Source of the DNA: Nocardiopsis eucommiae | GTDB taxonomy: Bacteria > Actinomycetota > Actinomycetes > Streptosporangiales > Streptosporangiaceae | Reading direction: 5' to 3' | NCBI GenBank assembly: GCA_018388625.1 | Contig: CP074402.1 | Coordinates: forward strand, 3,100,001-3,164,000 | DNA: 64,000 nt | Shown here: piece by piece, positions 28,934-38,655 of the stretch | How the letters are laid out: each line of letters opens with the position of its first letter | Position numbering within the stretch: position 1 is the first letter of the stretch | The notes under the pieces: model-generated | What the model saw: the letters and a program-made list of their open reading frames with translations, nothing else | What the model was told of the DNA's origin: nothing | Databases searched by the model: none | Translations under genes and position numbers: made by a program

Positions 28934-29613
28934 ACCCGACACCGCCCACACCAGCGCCCACGGTCAGTCTGCGCGAACGCTACGCCCGCATCGCCGACCA
29001 GAGCGAGGAGGAGCTGGCCACCGACCTGCTCGCCCTCACCCCCACCCACGGCGGACGAGACCGCGCACAGCTCCGCCACTGGGCCGCCACCGCCCTGGAG
29101 TTCGGCCGCGCGATGGCCGACTCCCGCACGGACACCCCCACCCCGCCGGAACCACCGATCACCGAGAGGGAACGGGGCGGGGTCAGCCCCCACGAGATCC
29201 TCCTCGCCGAGTACCTCCACCGCGGAGCCCGCTCCCAGGTGGTCGTCTACGGCGACGCCCTCACCTTCGCCCAACGCGTCGCCCGCGCCGCCGGATGGAG
29301 CCAGGACTACACCCCCGACGCCCTACGACAGGCCGCACTCGCCCACGAGGAGGCCCACCGCATCATGCACGGCGAACCCGGCCGGGAACTGCGCCGCCGA
29401 ATCGACCACACCGCCCTGCGCCTCGGCCCCCTGCGTCTGCGCGGCCACGTGGTCGGCGCCGACGAGATCGCCGCGCACGCCTACGCCCACCACCGCTGCT
29501 CACTACGCCGCAGCCCGCTGGCGCTCACCGCCGCCATCGCCGCCGCCCTCACCCACCGGAACCCGCACCCACCAGGGCCGGGCCCCCGCACCACCCCCGG
29601 AGACCGCCCGTGA
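28930..29613 (+). CDS. Unknown protein with HExxH motif
   Basis: I do not recognise this 227-aa protein. It contains HEEAHRIMHG (about residue 139), a HExxH zinc-binding pattern, followed about 45 residues later by GADEIAAHAYAHH, which could supply the third ligand Glu as in gluzincin folds. The N-terminal third is predicted helical, with a proline-rich break (residues 70-78). No signal peptide is present. It is coupled on both sides: ATG overlaps the hydantoinase stop, and its own stop overlaps the permease GTG. It might be a metallohydrolase or only a structural zinc protein. Confidence 0.65.
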   Translation: MNPTPPTPAPTVSLRERYARIADQSEEELATDLLALTPTHGGRDRAQLRHWAATALEFGRAMADSRTDTPTPPEPPITERERGGVSPHEILLAEYLHRGARSQVVVYGDALTFAQRVARAAGWSQDYTPDALRQAALAHEEAHRIMHGEPGRELRRRIDHTALRLGPLRLRGHVVGADEIAAHAYAHHRCSLRRSPLALTAAIAAALTHRNPHPPGPGPRTTPGDRP

Positions 29614-30939
29614 CCGCCTTCGGAATCCTGCTCGCCATGGCGGTGGGCGTCGGCCTGATGCTGACCCGCCGCCTGCCCACCGCCTTCGCCCTCGTCCTGC
29701 TGTCCGTGGCCATCGCACTCATCGCCGGAGCCCCACTCACCGGCGAGCAGGACAGCGTCGTCGGGACCGTCCTCCAGGAAGGCGCCCCACGACTGTCGGC
29801 GACCATGATCGCCATCCTCCTGGGCAGCTGGCTCGGCACCCTGATGTCCGAGACCGGCATCGCCTCCACCCTCGTGCGCAAGATCGTGGAGTTCGGCGGC
29901 GAACGCCCCTCGATCGTGGCCGTCGGGGTGTTCCTCATCGCCATCCTCTGCGGCAGCATCACCGGCTCCGCCCCCGCAGCGATGCTCGCCGGAGTGGTCG
30001 GCATCCCGGCGATGATCGCCGTCGGGGTCACCCCCACCGTCGCCGCCGGAACCGTACTCGTGGGCATCACCGCGGGCGTGCCCCTGGAACTGATCAACTG
30101 GCAGTTCCTGTCCGACGCCATCGGCGTCCCCGTCTCCACCGTCCAGTACTTCCAACTGCGCCTGTTCCCGATCGCCCTGGCCGGAGGCCTCGCCTACATC
30201 CTGATCGAGACGCGCCGCAAGGGCGCCCGGCACACCTGGGCCGTACGCGTCCCCGCCACCGCCGGAGGCGGCGGCACGAACCAGCCCCCAGCCGACGGGA
30301 GAAGGCCGCCGAGCGCCGACGCCGACGCGGAGACGCCCCTGGTACGCGCTGGTCACCCCGCTCGTACCGATCGTGCTCGCACTGGGATTCGAGATCCCCA
30401 TCATCCCGTCCCTGCTGGCCGGCGTGGTCTTCGCCCTGATCACCGCCGTCGCCTGGCGGGAGATGACCACCACGGCCCTGCGCACCCTCTACCAAGCCTT
30501 CGACGTCGCGGCCCCACCCATCGTGCTGTTCATCGCGATCGGCATGCTCCTGGCGGCGGTCGGCCTGCCCGGCGCCGTCACCGCGCTCAGCCCCGTCGTC
30601 ACCGCGATCAGCCCGAGCAACCCCTGGCTGTTCGTCCTGGTCTTCGCGCTGATGGTGCCGCTCAGCCTCTACCGCGGACCGATGAACATCTTCGGACTCG
30701 GCGCGGGCGTGGCGGGCGTCCTCATCTCCGGCAACATCTACCCCGCCGCCGCGGTCCTCGGCCTCATGGCCTCCTACGGGCAGGTACTGGGCGTCTCCGA
30801 CCCCACGAGCACCCAGACCGTGTGGGCCTCCCAGTACGCCGGGATCCGCCCCGAACGCTCCATGCTCTCCACCCTGCCCTACACCTGGGTGATCGCCATC
30901 GGAGGCCTCATCCTGACCGTGTTCCTCCACCTGCTGTGA
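29610..30939 (+). CDS. Permease of the ion-transporter superfamily, GntP/CitM-like (two frameshifts)
   Basis: Integral membrane transporter of about 443 aa with some twelve helices. The first half contains ILLGSWLGTLMSETGIASTL and ILCGSITGSAPAAMLAG, a small-residue-rich re-entrant-loop pattern typical of GntP, CitM and related carriers. The second half has LSLYRGPMNIFGLGAGVAG. The central loop is shifted twice, best explained at C-runs 30285-30289 and 30336-30339, after which PWYALVTPLVPIVLALGFE continues. GTG 29610 overlaps the previous stop. It probably imports the operon substrate, an organic anion. Confidence 0.78.
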
Positions 30940-30950
30940 CCACGCGAACG

Positions 30951-30985
30951 ACGAGGGGTGGGCCCGGCCGGGCCCACCCCCTCGT
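30951..30985. terminator. Bidirectional hairpin terminator
   Basis: Long GC stem (ACGAGGGG-TGGGCCC pairing with GGGCCCA-CCCCCTCGT, one bulge) between the convergent permease and kinase genes. Confidence 0.75.
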
Positions 30986-31015
30986 CACGCTCAGGACGCC
31001 GACGTCCGCCTCCCG

Positions 31016-32816
31016 TCAGCCCCAGAAACCGAAACTGAACAAAAGGAAGTTGGTGGCCGCCATGGCCGCCAACGCCAACACCACACCCACCACGAACGAC
31101 GTCCGCAGCGAACGCACCAGGTACTCCAACGACACCATGTTGTTGAGCAGGAAGTAGCCCAGCATCATCGCGTGCAGGAACCCGTCCACACTCCACGGCT
31201 CGAAGAAGAAGACCGACCCGGTCCACATGTCCGCCTCAGCCGTGAACCACGCCCACGCCAACGCCGCACCGTACCCCAACGGGATCTGGATCAGCGGGAT
31301 GATCATCAGCGGCAGCAGCTTGACGAAACCCCACAGCCCCGGCTGGTCCGCCCGGCGCGCCTCCGCCTGCGCCCGACGGGCCGCGTCCTGCTCGGCGCGC
31401 AACCGGTCCCGGTGCGCCCGCTCGGCCTCCTGACGGCGCCGCTGCTCCTCCTGCTGCTCCTGGGCCCGACGCTGCTGACGCTGCTGCTCCATCTGCCGCT
31501 GACGCTGCTCCTCGGCACGACGGTACTGACCCTCCTGCTCCTGGCGGGGGTCGGCGCGCTGGTCCCGACGACCGCCGTACAGGTCCGCGTAGGGGTCCTC
31601 CGCACCGGGCCCGCCCTGACCGGACTGGTCCCGCGTCGGCTGGTACTGCGCCGTGGGCGGAACCTGACCGGGCTGGCCCGGAGCCTGCGTGCCCGGGAAG
31701 GCCGCCGTCGGCTGATGCGGCGCCCCCTGCTGGCCACCCCACACCGAAGTCGCCCCCGCGGAGGGATCCTGCGTCCCGTACCCGCCCGAAGGCGCCACCC
31801 GCGTCGACTGGTCATCACCGAAGGCACCCGCGGCCGCCGCACCGGCCACCGCGCCGGCGGCACCCCGAGCGCCGCCGCACCACCCGCGCCCAGGAACTCC
31901 GTCCGCTGGTGACCACCGGTCGCACCGGGGTCCCCGCCGACGTCGCCAACGCCTTGTTGACCTTGGCCACCTGCTCCTGCACACCCATCATCACGGCCGG
32001 AGGCAACCACGAGGACCCCGCGTGCACGTCCCCCAGGTAGTCCAGGATCTCGCCCGGAGCGGGCCGCCCCCGCACGTCCTTGGACAGACACGCCGCGATG
32101 AGGTGCCGCAACGACTCCGGAACCGCCGACAGGTCCGGTTCCCGACTGATGATGCGCATCACCATAGTGGGCATGTTGCCCTCACCGAACGGCCCCGTCC
32201 CCGCCGCAGCGAAGGCCAACACCGCGCCATAGGCGAACAGGTCACTGGCGGGCGTCAGCTCCGAACCCTGCACCTGCTCCGGACTCATGAACCCCGGTGT
32301 GCCGATCACCGACTGCGTCGCCGCGGTACCGTCGGTCGCCCGCGCGATTCCGAAGTCGATCACCCGGGGCCCGTCCTCCGCCAGGAGCACGTTGCCCGGC
32401 TTGAGGTCACGATGGATCAACCCCACCCGGTGGATCTCGGCCAACGCCTCGGCCAGACCCGCCGCCAGGACCCGCACACTCGCCTCCGGCAACGGACCAT
32501 GCGCCTGCACCGCCTCGTCCAACGGCAACGACGGCACGTAGGAGGTGACCAACCACGGCACCTCGTCATCCGGCCCGGCGTCGATCACCGGAGCCGTGAA
32601 CGCCCCACTCACCTGACGCGCCGCGGTCACCTCCCGCGCGAACCTCTGCCTGAACGAGGGATCCGTGGCCAGATGCGGGTGGATGCGCTTGATCGCGACC
32701 GCGCGGCCACCGGCCGAGCGCCCGAAGAACACCTGACCCATGCCACCGGCGCCCAGGCGCCCGATCAGCCGGTACCGACCGACCCGCTCCGGATCAGAGT
32801 TCTCTAGCGGCCCCAA
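31016..32816 (-). CDS. Ser/Thr protein kinase with C-terminal membrane domain (two frameshifts)
   Basis: Eukaryotic-type kinase of about 600 aa. Residues 10-270 form the kinase domain: glycine loop LGAGGMGQVFFG, VAIKRIHP with the ATP Lys, HRDLKPGN catalytic loop, VIDFGIA and GTPGFMSPEQ. A Gly/Pro/Gln-rich linker and a Gln/Arg-rich probable coiled coil (around EEQRRRQEAERAHRDRL) follow, then about three membrane helices and the end FSFGFWG. TTG 32816 is preferred, as GGAGG lies nine bases upstream; TTG 32825 is in frame. Shifts at runs 31927-31930 and 31863-31866 join the parts. No PASTA or other sensor domain follows the membrane part. Confidence 0.82.
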
Positions 32817-33119
32817 CGTCCTCAACCTCCGGCTCTGCGGCGTCTTCCTACCGAACGGGGCCCCAGTCTAGGCGTTGGCCGCGCCCCCGGACCACCCTCA
32901 CGACGTGTGATCCGCACCCGCGCCCCGGGGTTCACACGAACCCGCAGGAGGAGGCCGACACACCCCCGCGCGAGCCGCCGCGACGAAGCGCAACCGACAC
33001 GAACGCGCACCCACCCGACACGGTTCCCCCTGGCCACTGACGGCCAACTCCCCCGTTCCACCCAGGCACGAGGCCCCGGACGCCTAGGCTCGAAGCCCCA
33101 CTGAGAGGAGTCACCCAGC
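32817..33119. other. Divergent kinase/P450 intergenic region
   Basis: About 300 bp. Nothing stands out apart from the RBS elements of the flanking genes (GAGAGGAG near 33101 for the P450). Confidence 0.4.
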
Positions 33120-34373
33120 ATGCGGACACGCGACACCCTCCGCACCGACGCCCACCTCCGCCTGGCCCACGGCGTGTCGTGGCTCACCGCCCAGCGCGGA
33201 GACCACCCCAGCCGCCTCCTGCACTGGCCCTGGCGACAGAACCCCTACCCGACCTACCGCCGCATGCGCGAACAGGGACCGGTGGTCTCCAGCAGACTCG
33301 GCTTCCAGGCCGCCACCACCCGCGCCGCCGTCGACGAGGTCCTGCGCTCACGCGACTTCGGCGTCGAACCACCCGAGGGGACCACGGTCCCCGACCAGTA
33401 CCGCGTCGTGGACCTGTCTTTCCTCCAACTCGACCCACCCGACCACACCCGACTCCGCCGACTCGCCCGACCCGCGTTCAGCCCGCGCCGCATGACCGAG
33501 TACCGCACCGAGATCGAGAAGATCACCGGCGAACTCCTGGACGCCGCCCTGGCCCGGGACGACGTCGACCTCATGCGCGACTTCGCCCAGCCCCTGCCCA
33601 TCGCCGTGATCAGCCGCCTGCTGGGCGTCCCCGAGCGCGACGACGCCGACTTCGTGCGGATCGGCTTCGTGATCGGCGCCGCCCTCGACGGCGCCAACTC
33701 GGCGCGTCACCTGCGGGAGATCCGCGACGCCACGGCAGAATTGGACCGGTTGTTCGGGCGCCTGATGGCCGAACGCCGCGCCGAACCACGTGAGGACGTG
33801 GTCTCCACCCTGGTCAGACAGTCCGACGACGGGGAACTGACCGCCAACGAACTCACCGCGATGTGCCGCCTGCTGCTCGTCGCCGGGTTCGAGACCACGG
33901 TGAACCTGATCGGGAACGGAGTGATGGCCCTGCTGCGCCACCGCGAACAGTGGGAACGGCTCACCGCCGACCCCGCACTGACCACCGGCGCCGTCGAGGA
34001 GGTCCTGCGCTTCGACTCCCCGGTACAGCTCACCGGGCGCTGGGCCCAGGCCGACACACGCGTCCAGGGAGTCCCGATCCGAGCCGGCCAGCAGCTCATG
34101 TGCCTCATCGGCTCCGCCAACCGGGACCCCGCCCACTTCACCGACCCCGACCGGTTCGACATCACCCGGCAAGACGCCGCCGAGCACCTGTCCTTCTCCG
34201 GAGGCGCCCACTACTGCCTGGGCGCACCACTGGCCCGACTGGAGGGCGAGATCGCCCTGCGCGCGCTCGCCGAACGGGCACCCGCGCTGCGACCCACCGG
34301 GACCCCCACACGACGGGGCACACTCACGGTACGGTCCCTCTCCGCGTTCCCCGTCTCCACCCGGAGCCGGTAG
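33120..34373 (+). CDS. Cytochrome P450
   Basis: Soluble bacterial P450 of 417 aa. The heme loop is FSGGAHYCLGAPLARLEGE with the Cys ligand near residue 365; the I-helix is LLLVAGFETTVN; EEVLRFD supplies the ExxR pair; FDITRQD precedes the heme region. ATG 33120 follows AGGAG by nine bases. It could hydroxylate a secondary metabolite or xenobiotic, but no ferredoxin or biosynthetic genes adjoin. A xylanase gene begins three bases after its stop. Confidence 0.92.
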   Translation: MRTRDTLRTDAHLRLAHGVSWLTAQRGDHPSRLLHWPWRQNPYPTYRRMREQGPVVSSRLGFQAATTRAAVDEVLRSRDFGVEPPEGTTVPDQYRVVDLSFLQLDPPDHTRLRRLARPAFSPRRMTEYRTEIEKITGELLDAALARDDVDLMRDFAQPLPIAVISRLLGVPERDDADFVRIGFVIGAALDGANSARHLREIRDATAELDRLFGRLMAERRAEPREDVVSTLVRQSDDGELTANELTAMCRLLLVAGFETTVNLIGNGVMALLRHREQWERLTADPALTTGAVEEVLRFDSPVQLTGRWAQADTRVQGVPIRAGQQLMCLIGSANRDPAHFTDPDRFDITRQDAAEHLSFSGGAHYCLGAPLARLEGEIALRALAERAPALRPTGTPTRRGTLTVRSLSAFPVSTRSR

Positions 34374-34376
34374 GAG

Positions 34377-35536
34377 GTGGGAGCCGACGGGGTACGCGGA
34401 ACCGTCCGGCACGGTTGGCGCTCGGCCACGCGCGGGAAGGGCGTCCTGCTGACCGCCGGGGCGGTGTGCGTGATCGTGTTCCTGGTCGTGGCGGCGCTGG
34501 CCCTCATCCTCCCCGACCCGGACCGGGAACCGGCGAGCGAACTCCCGGCCCTGGCCCGCTCGCACGGGATCGACCTGGGCGTGGCCGTGGCGGTCAACCC
34601 GCTCACCCACGACTCCCGTTACCGCGACCTGGTCACCGACCACTACACGTCGGTGACGGCGGAGAACACCATGAAGTGGCAGTACGTCCAGCCCGAGCGC
34701 GGCACGTTCGACTGGAGCGGCCCGGACGCGGTGGTGCACCACGCCGGGGACCACGGGCTGTCGGTCCGGGGCCACACACTGCTCTGGCACAACCAGCTGC
34801 CGGACTGGCTCGCACAGGGGTCCTTCGACGCCGAGGAGCTGCGGGCGGTCATGCGGGAGCACTTCGGCGCGCTGATGGGCCGCTACGAGGGACGGGTCGC
34901 CTCCTGGGACGTGATCAACGAACCCTTCGAGGACGACTCCCCCGCCTGCGCGAGAACCTCTGGCACCGGACCCTGGGCGAGGACTACGTCGCCGAGGCCC
35001 TGCGGACGGCACACGAGACCGACCCCGAGGCGAGGCTGTACATCAACGAGTTCGGAGTGGAGGGAAGCGGAGAGAAGGCCGACGCCCTGTACGAACTCGC
35101 CTCGGACCTGCTCGACCAAGGGGTACCCCTGCACGGCATCGGCTTCCAGGGGCACTTCGTGCACGGCGCCGTACCCGAGGACCTGGCCGAGAACATGCGG
35201 CGCTTCGCGGAACTGGGCCTGGACGTCGAGATCAGCGAACTCGACGTGCGCGTCCCCGAACCAGCCACCACCGAGGACCTGGAAGCCCAGGCCGACGAGT
35301 ACCGGCACGTCCTGGAGTCCTGCCTCGCGGTGTCCCGCTGCGTGGGCGTGACCGTGTGGGGCGTGGCCGACGCGCACTCCTGGATCCCCGAGTGGTTCCC
35401 CGGGTACACCGCCGCACTGCCCTTCGACGACGACTACGCACCCAAACCCGCGCTCGGCGGCATGATCCAGGCGCTCAGCAGAGGCCGCCGAGCCCAGCCG
35501 CGCGCCACCACGAGGACGGTGTCCGGCAGGCGATAG
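34377..35536 (+). CDS. GH10 endo-1,4-beta-xylanase, membrane anchored (one frameshift)
   Basis: About 386 aa. A signal anchor at residues 25-48 (GVLLTAGAVCVIVFLVVAAL) is followed by a GH10 barrel: TSVTAENTMKWQYVQPERG, GHTLLWHNQLPDWL, VASWDVINEPFED with the acid/base Glu, and DVEISELDVRV with the nucleophile Glu, then VTVWGVADAHSWIP. The frame shifts at the C-run 34939-34943; one more C gives EDDSPRLRENLWHRTLG. There is no clear signal cleavage site, so it probably stays on the cell surface. GTG 34377 is used, but AGGAG abuts it without spacing, so the start is uncertain. Confidence 0.85.
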
Positions 35537-35594
35537 GCACAGACCCTCCCCGCTCCCTCACCACGCCCGCCAGCGACGACGGGAGACTGGAGCC

Positions 35595-36520
35595 ATGACC
35601 GCACCCACTCCCCCGATCCCCGTACCGCCCGCCTTCACCGAACACCTGACCAGGCTCCTCGGCCCCGCATGGCCCCGATCCCTGCCCGGCCTGGCCGCCC
35701 GCCAGTGCGACCGCTGGGAACTACGCCCCACCGGAACCCCCTGCACGGATTCGTGGCACTCGTGGTGCCGGTGCGCCGCCCGGACGGCACCCCCGCCGTA
35801 CTCAAGGTGCAGCCCGTGGACGAGGAGACCAAGGGCGAACCCCTCGCCCTGCGCACCTGGGACGGCGACGGCGCCGTACGCCTGCTGGAACACGACCCCG
35901 ACACCGGTGCGATGCTGCTGGAGAGACTCGACCCCACCCGGCGACTGGACACCGTCCCCCTCGACGAGGCGTTGGAGGTGATCGGCTCACTCCTGGCCCG
36001 GTGGGGAACCCACCCCGGACCGCCCGGAATGCGCGACCTCGGAAGCATGGCCCTCGACATGGCCGCGAACGCGACGGCACTGCTCGCCGCGGAACGGGTG
36101 CCCGACCGGACCCGAGAGCACCTGCACCGGTGGGCGGGCCTGGCCCGCGAACTGGCGGCCGAACCCGGCGACCGGCTGCTCCACTGGGACCTGCACTACG
36201 AGAACGTGCTGGCACCAGCACCCGGCACGGAGCGGGGACCGTGGCTGGCGATCGACCCCAAGCCGCTGGTGGGCGCCCAGGGCTTCGAACTCCTCCCCGC
36301 GCTGCGCAACCGGTGGGAGGAGGCCCAGGCCACCGGAGACCCGCTCCGGGAGGTCCGGCGCCGCTTCGACCTGCTCACCGAGACGGCGGGACTGGACCGG
36401 GACCGCGCCCGCGCCTGGACCCTGGTGCGGGTCCTGGAGAACACCCTCTGGGAGATCGGAGACGGAGAGGTCCCGGCCGCCGGGGCCACCGGCGCCGTCG
36501 CGCTGGCCCTGGAGGCCTGA
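35595..36520 (+). CDS. Aminoglycoside/hydroxyurea phosphotransferase, APH(6)-like (one frameshift)
   Basis: Kinase-fold protein of about 308 aa. LLHWDLHYENVLA is the catalytic loop with its Asp, and AIDPKPLVGAQGFEL the metal-binding DPK segment; both are typical of the streptomycin 6-kinase family. The N-terminal lobe has AVLKVQPVDEETKGE with the ATP Lys. The frame changes at the C-run 35737-35741; one more C gives RPTGTPLHGFVALVVPV. Whether it confers resistance or acts on a metabolite cannot be told. It ends convergent with the AraC gene. Confidence 0.8.
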
Positions 36521-36590
36521 CCGTTCCGGGAGCCCACGCGAGGACACGTCGACCGCCCCGGCCGCCCCTCGGCGGTTCCTCAGTGTCTCC

Positions 36591-37598
36591 TCAGCTGGCC
36601 GGGCCGGGGGCGACGCCCACCAGGTCCTCCTCACCCCTCGGGGCGGTGCGTCGCTCGGGCACGCCCACACCACCCCGGCGGTGCTCGGTGGGTGTGGTGC
36701 CGCGCAGCCGCTTGAAGGCGGCGCTCAGGGCGAAGGCGTTGGAGTAGCCGACCCTGCGCGCGATCGCGTCCACGGTGGTGTCGGACTCCCGCAGCAGGTC
36801 GGCGGCCCGGCCCACCCGCCAGTCGGCCAGGTAGGTCATGGGCGGGACTCCCACCAGCGCGCGGAAGTCGCGGGCCAGGGTGGCGCGGGAGACCCCGCAG
36901 CGTTCGGCCAGCAGGGCCACGGTCCAGGGGTCGGCCGGACGGTTGTGCATCAGGCGGAGCGCCTGACCGACCACCGGGTCGTCCAGCGCGGTGTACCAGG
37001 CGGGCGGTCGGGCCCCGGGACGGTCGAACCAGGCGCGCAGCACGGTGATCAGGGCCAGGTCCAGGAGACGGTCCAGGACCAGTTGCTGCCCCGGGGAGGG
37101 GCAGTCGATCTCGGCGGTGATCAGGTCGCGGAGCCAGTCCTGGCACTCGTCGCCCGGGACGACCAGGACCGGCGGCAGAGCCGAGACCAGGCGCTGGCTG
37201 AGGTCTCCGGAGACCTCGTAGTAGCCGCTGAGCAGGAGGTCCGGGGAGTCCGTGGACTCCCCGTAGGTGCGCAGACCCTGGCTGGCCTCCTCGGTCAGCA
37301 CGTCGCCGTCCGGACCCAGGCACGTGTACCGGTCCAGGACCGTGCAGGTGACGGGGGCGTCGGCGGGATGGGCCACGGTGTGCGGTCCGGGGGCGCGCAG
37401 GATGGCGGTGTCCCCGGCCCCCAGGGCGAGCGGTTCACCGTGCTCGGGGACGATCCAGGCCGACCCGCGCACCATGGTGACCAGGGTCAGCGGTGAGTCG
37501 TGGGCGAACCGCACCGCCCACGGCGGGTTCATGACCGACCTGCTGAAGAGCGCCCCTCGGGCGCGGACCCCGTCCAGGAGGTCCGAAAGTGCGTCCAT
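36591..37598 (-). CDS. AraC-family transcriptional regulator
   Basis: A 335-aa regulator. The N-terminal cupin ligand domain (residues 1-190) contains RGSAWIVPEHGEPLALGAGD, and two HTH motifs follow: WTVALLAERCGVSRATLARD and IARRVGYSNAFALSAAFKR, ending RLRGTTPTEHRRG. ATG 37598 lies 81 bp from the divergent NmrA-like gene, which it probably controls. Gene intact. Confidence 0.9.
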   Translation of the reverse strand: MDALSDLLDGVRARGALFSRSVMNPPWAVRFAHDSPLTLVTMVRGSAWIVPEHGEPLALGAGDTAILRAPGPHTVAHPADAPVTCTVLDRYTCLGPDGDVLTEEASQGLRTYGESTDSPDLLLSGYYEVSGDLSQRLVSALPPVLVVPGDECQDWLRDLITAEIDCPSPGQQLVLDRLLDLALITVLRAWFDRPGARPPAWYTALDDPVVGQALRLMHNRPADPWTVALLAERCGVSRATLARDFRALVGVPPMTYLADWRVGRAADLLRESDTTVDAIARRVGYSNAFALSAAFKRLRGTTPTEHRRGGVGVPERRTAPRGEEDLVGVAPGPAS

Positions 37599-37679
37599 GC
37601 CGACAAGCGTAGACGATGGGATATCCGATTGAGCTTCTGGACCATGGATCGTCTCAGCCTGGTGGGGTTGACTCGGGGC

Positions 37680-38542
37680 ATGACAGAGAACACGAACACC
37701 ACGACGACACGACCGGTCCTGGTGACCGGCGCCACGGGAATGACCGGCAGGCGCGTCCTGTCCCGGCTACGGGAGAGGGGTGTGGAGACGCGGGCCGCAT
37801 CCCGGTCCTCCGCGTGGGCCTTCGACTGGAGCGACCCGACCACCTGGGACCGGGTGCTTCGGAGCGCGGGCGCGGTCTACCTGGTACAGAACGACCTGGA
37901 CCCCCGCACCCCGGAGTTCGTGCAACGGGCGGTGGCTCTCGGGGTGGACCGGATCGTCCAGCTGTCGGCCAGGGGCGTGGACGGACCCGCCTACTTCGAG
38001 GGTGGAGGAGAGCCCCCGCGCACCTGCTGGGAGAGCGGGCGGTGAAGGCCAGCGGGCTGGAGTGGACGATCCTGCGACCGGGGTGGTTCTCCCAGAACTT
38101 CGGCGAGGGACTGCTGGTGGACGGGGTGCGGGCGGGCGTACTGCGGCTCCCCACGGCCGACGGGGCGACCACGTGGATCGACGCCGAGGACATCGCCGCG
38201 GTCGCGGCGGCGGCCCTGACGGAACCGGGCCACCACGGGCGCACCTACGAGTTGGGCGGCCCCCGGGCACTGACCATGGCGGAGGCCGCCGCCGAGATCT
38301 CCCGAGCCCTGGGTCGCACCCTCCGTTACGAGCCGATCTCGGAGGAGGAGTACGCGAAGGGCCTCGTGGCGGAGGGCTGGTCCGAGGCGGCCGCCGGAGA
38401 GATGGTCGTGGCCCTCTCGGCCATCCGGCGCGACCTGGAGGCCAAGGTGTCCACCGGCGTCCAGGAGGCGCTGGGACGGGAACCCCGCGACTTCTCCGAC
38501 TACGTCGCCAGGACCTTCCACGAGGGGTGGGGACGGTCGTGA
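37680..38542 (+). CDS. NAD(P)H-binding NmrA-like protein (one frameshift)
   Basis: Atypical SDR of about 287 aa. VLVTGATGMTGRRVLSRL is the dinucleotide loop, FVQRAVALGVDRIVQLSARG the third strand region, and WTILRPGWFSQNF the substrate-pocket segment of NmrA/YwnB-like proteins. The frame shifts at the C-run 38013-38017; one more C gives GGGEPPAHLLGERAVKASG. Such proteins act as quinone or NADPH-dependent reductases or redox sensors. It is divergent from the AraC gene and followed by a damaged copy of its own first part. Confidence 0.82.
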
Positions 38543-38655
38543 CCGCGCCGGTGCTCGACGCGAGCGGATGACCGGTTCCCGGGTGGCGCGGCGCCTGCGG
38601 GAGGAGGGCGTGCGGGCCGCCTCGCGGTCCTCCGCGTGGGTTTCGACTGGACATG
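38539..38655 (+). pseudogene. Truncated copy of the NmrA-like gene N-terminus
   Basis: Translation in neighbouring frames gives VTAPVLDASG, then MTGSRVARRLREEGVRAASR and SSAW, clearly a relative of the first 50 residues of the preceding gene (GATGMTGRRVLSRLRERG, then AASRSSAW). Similarity stops near 38655. It looks like the remains of a tandem duplication. Two further single-base breaks (near 38567 and 38640) may be base-call errors. Confidence 0.7.

Noticed and set aside
33120-34373. P450 as the CvnE of the conservon
   Set aside because: It is 30 kb from the conservon and on a different transcript, so no link can be claimed.
33348-35012. Minus-strand frame over P450 and xylanase
   Set aside because: Antisense shadow of two well-supported genes; no motifs.
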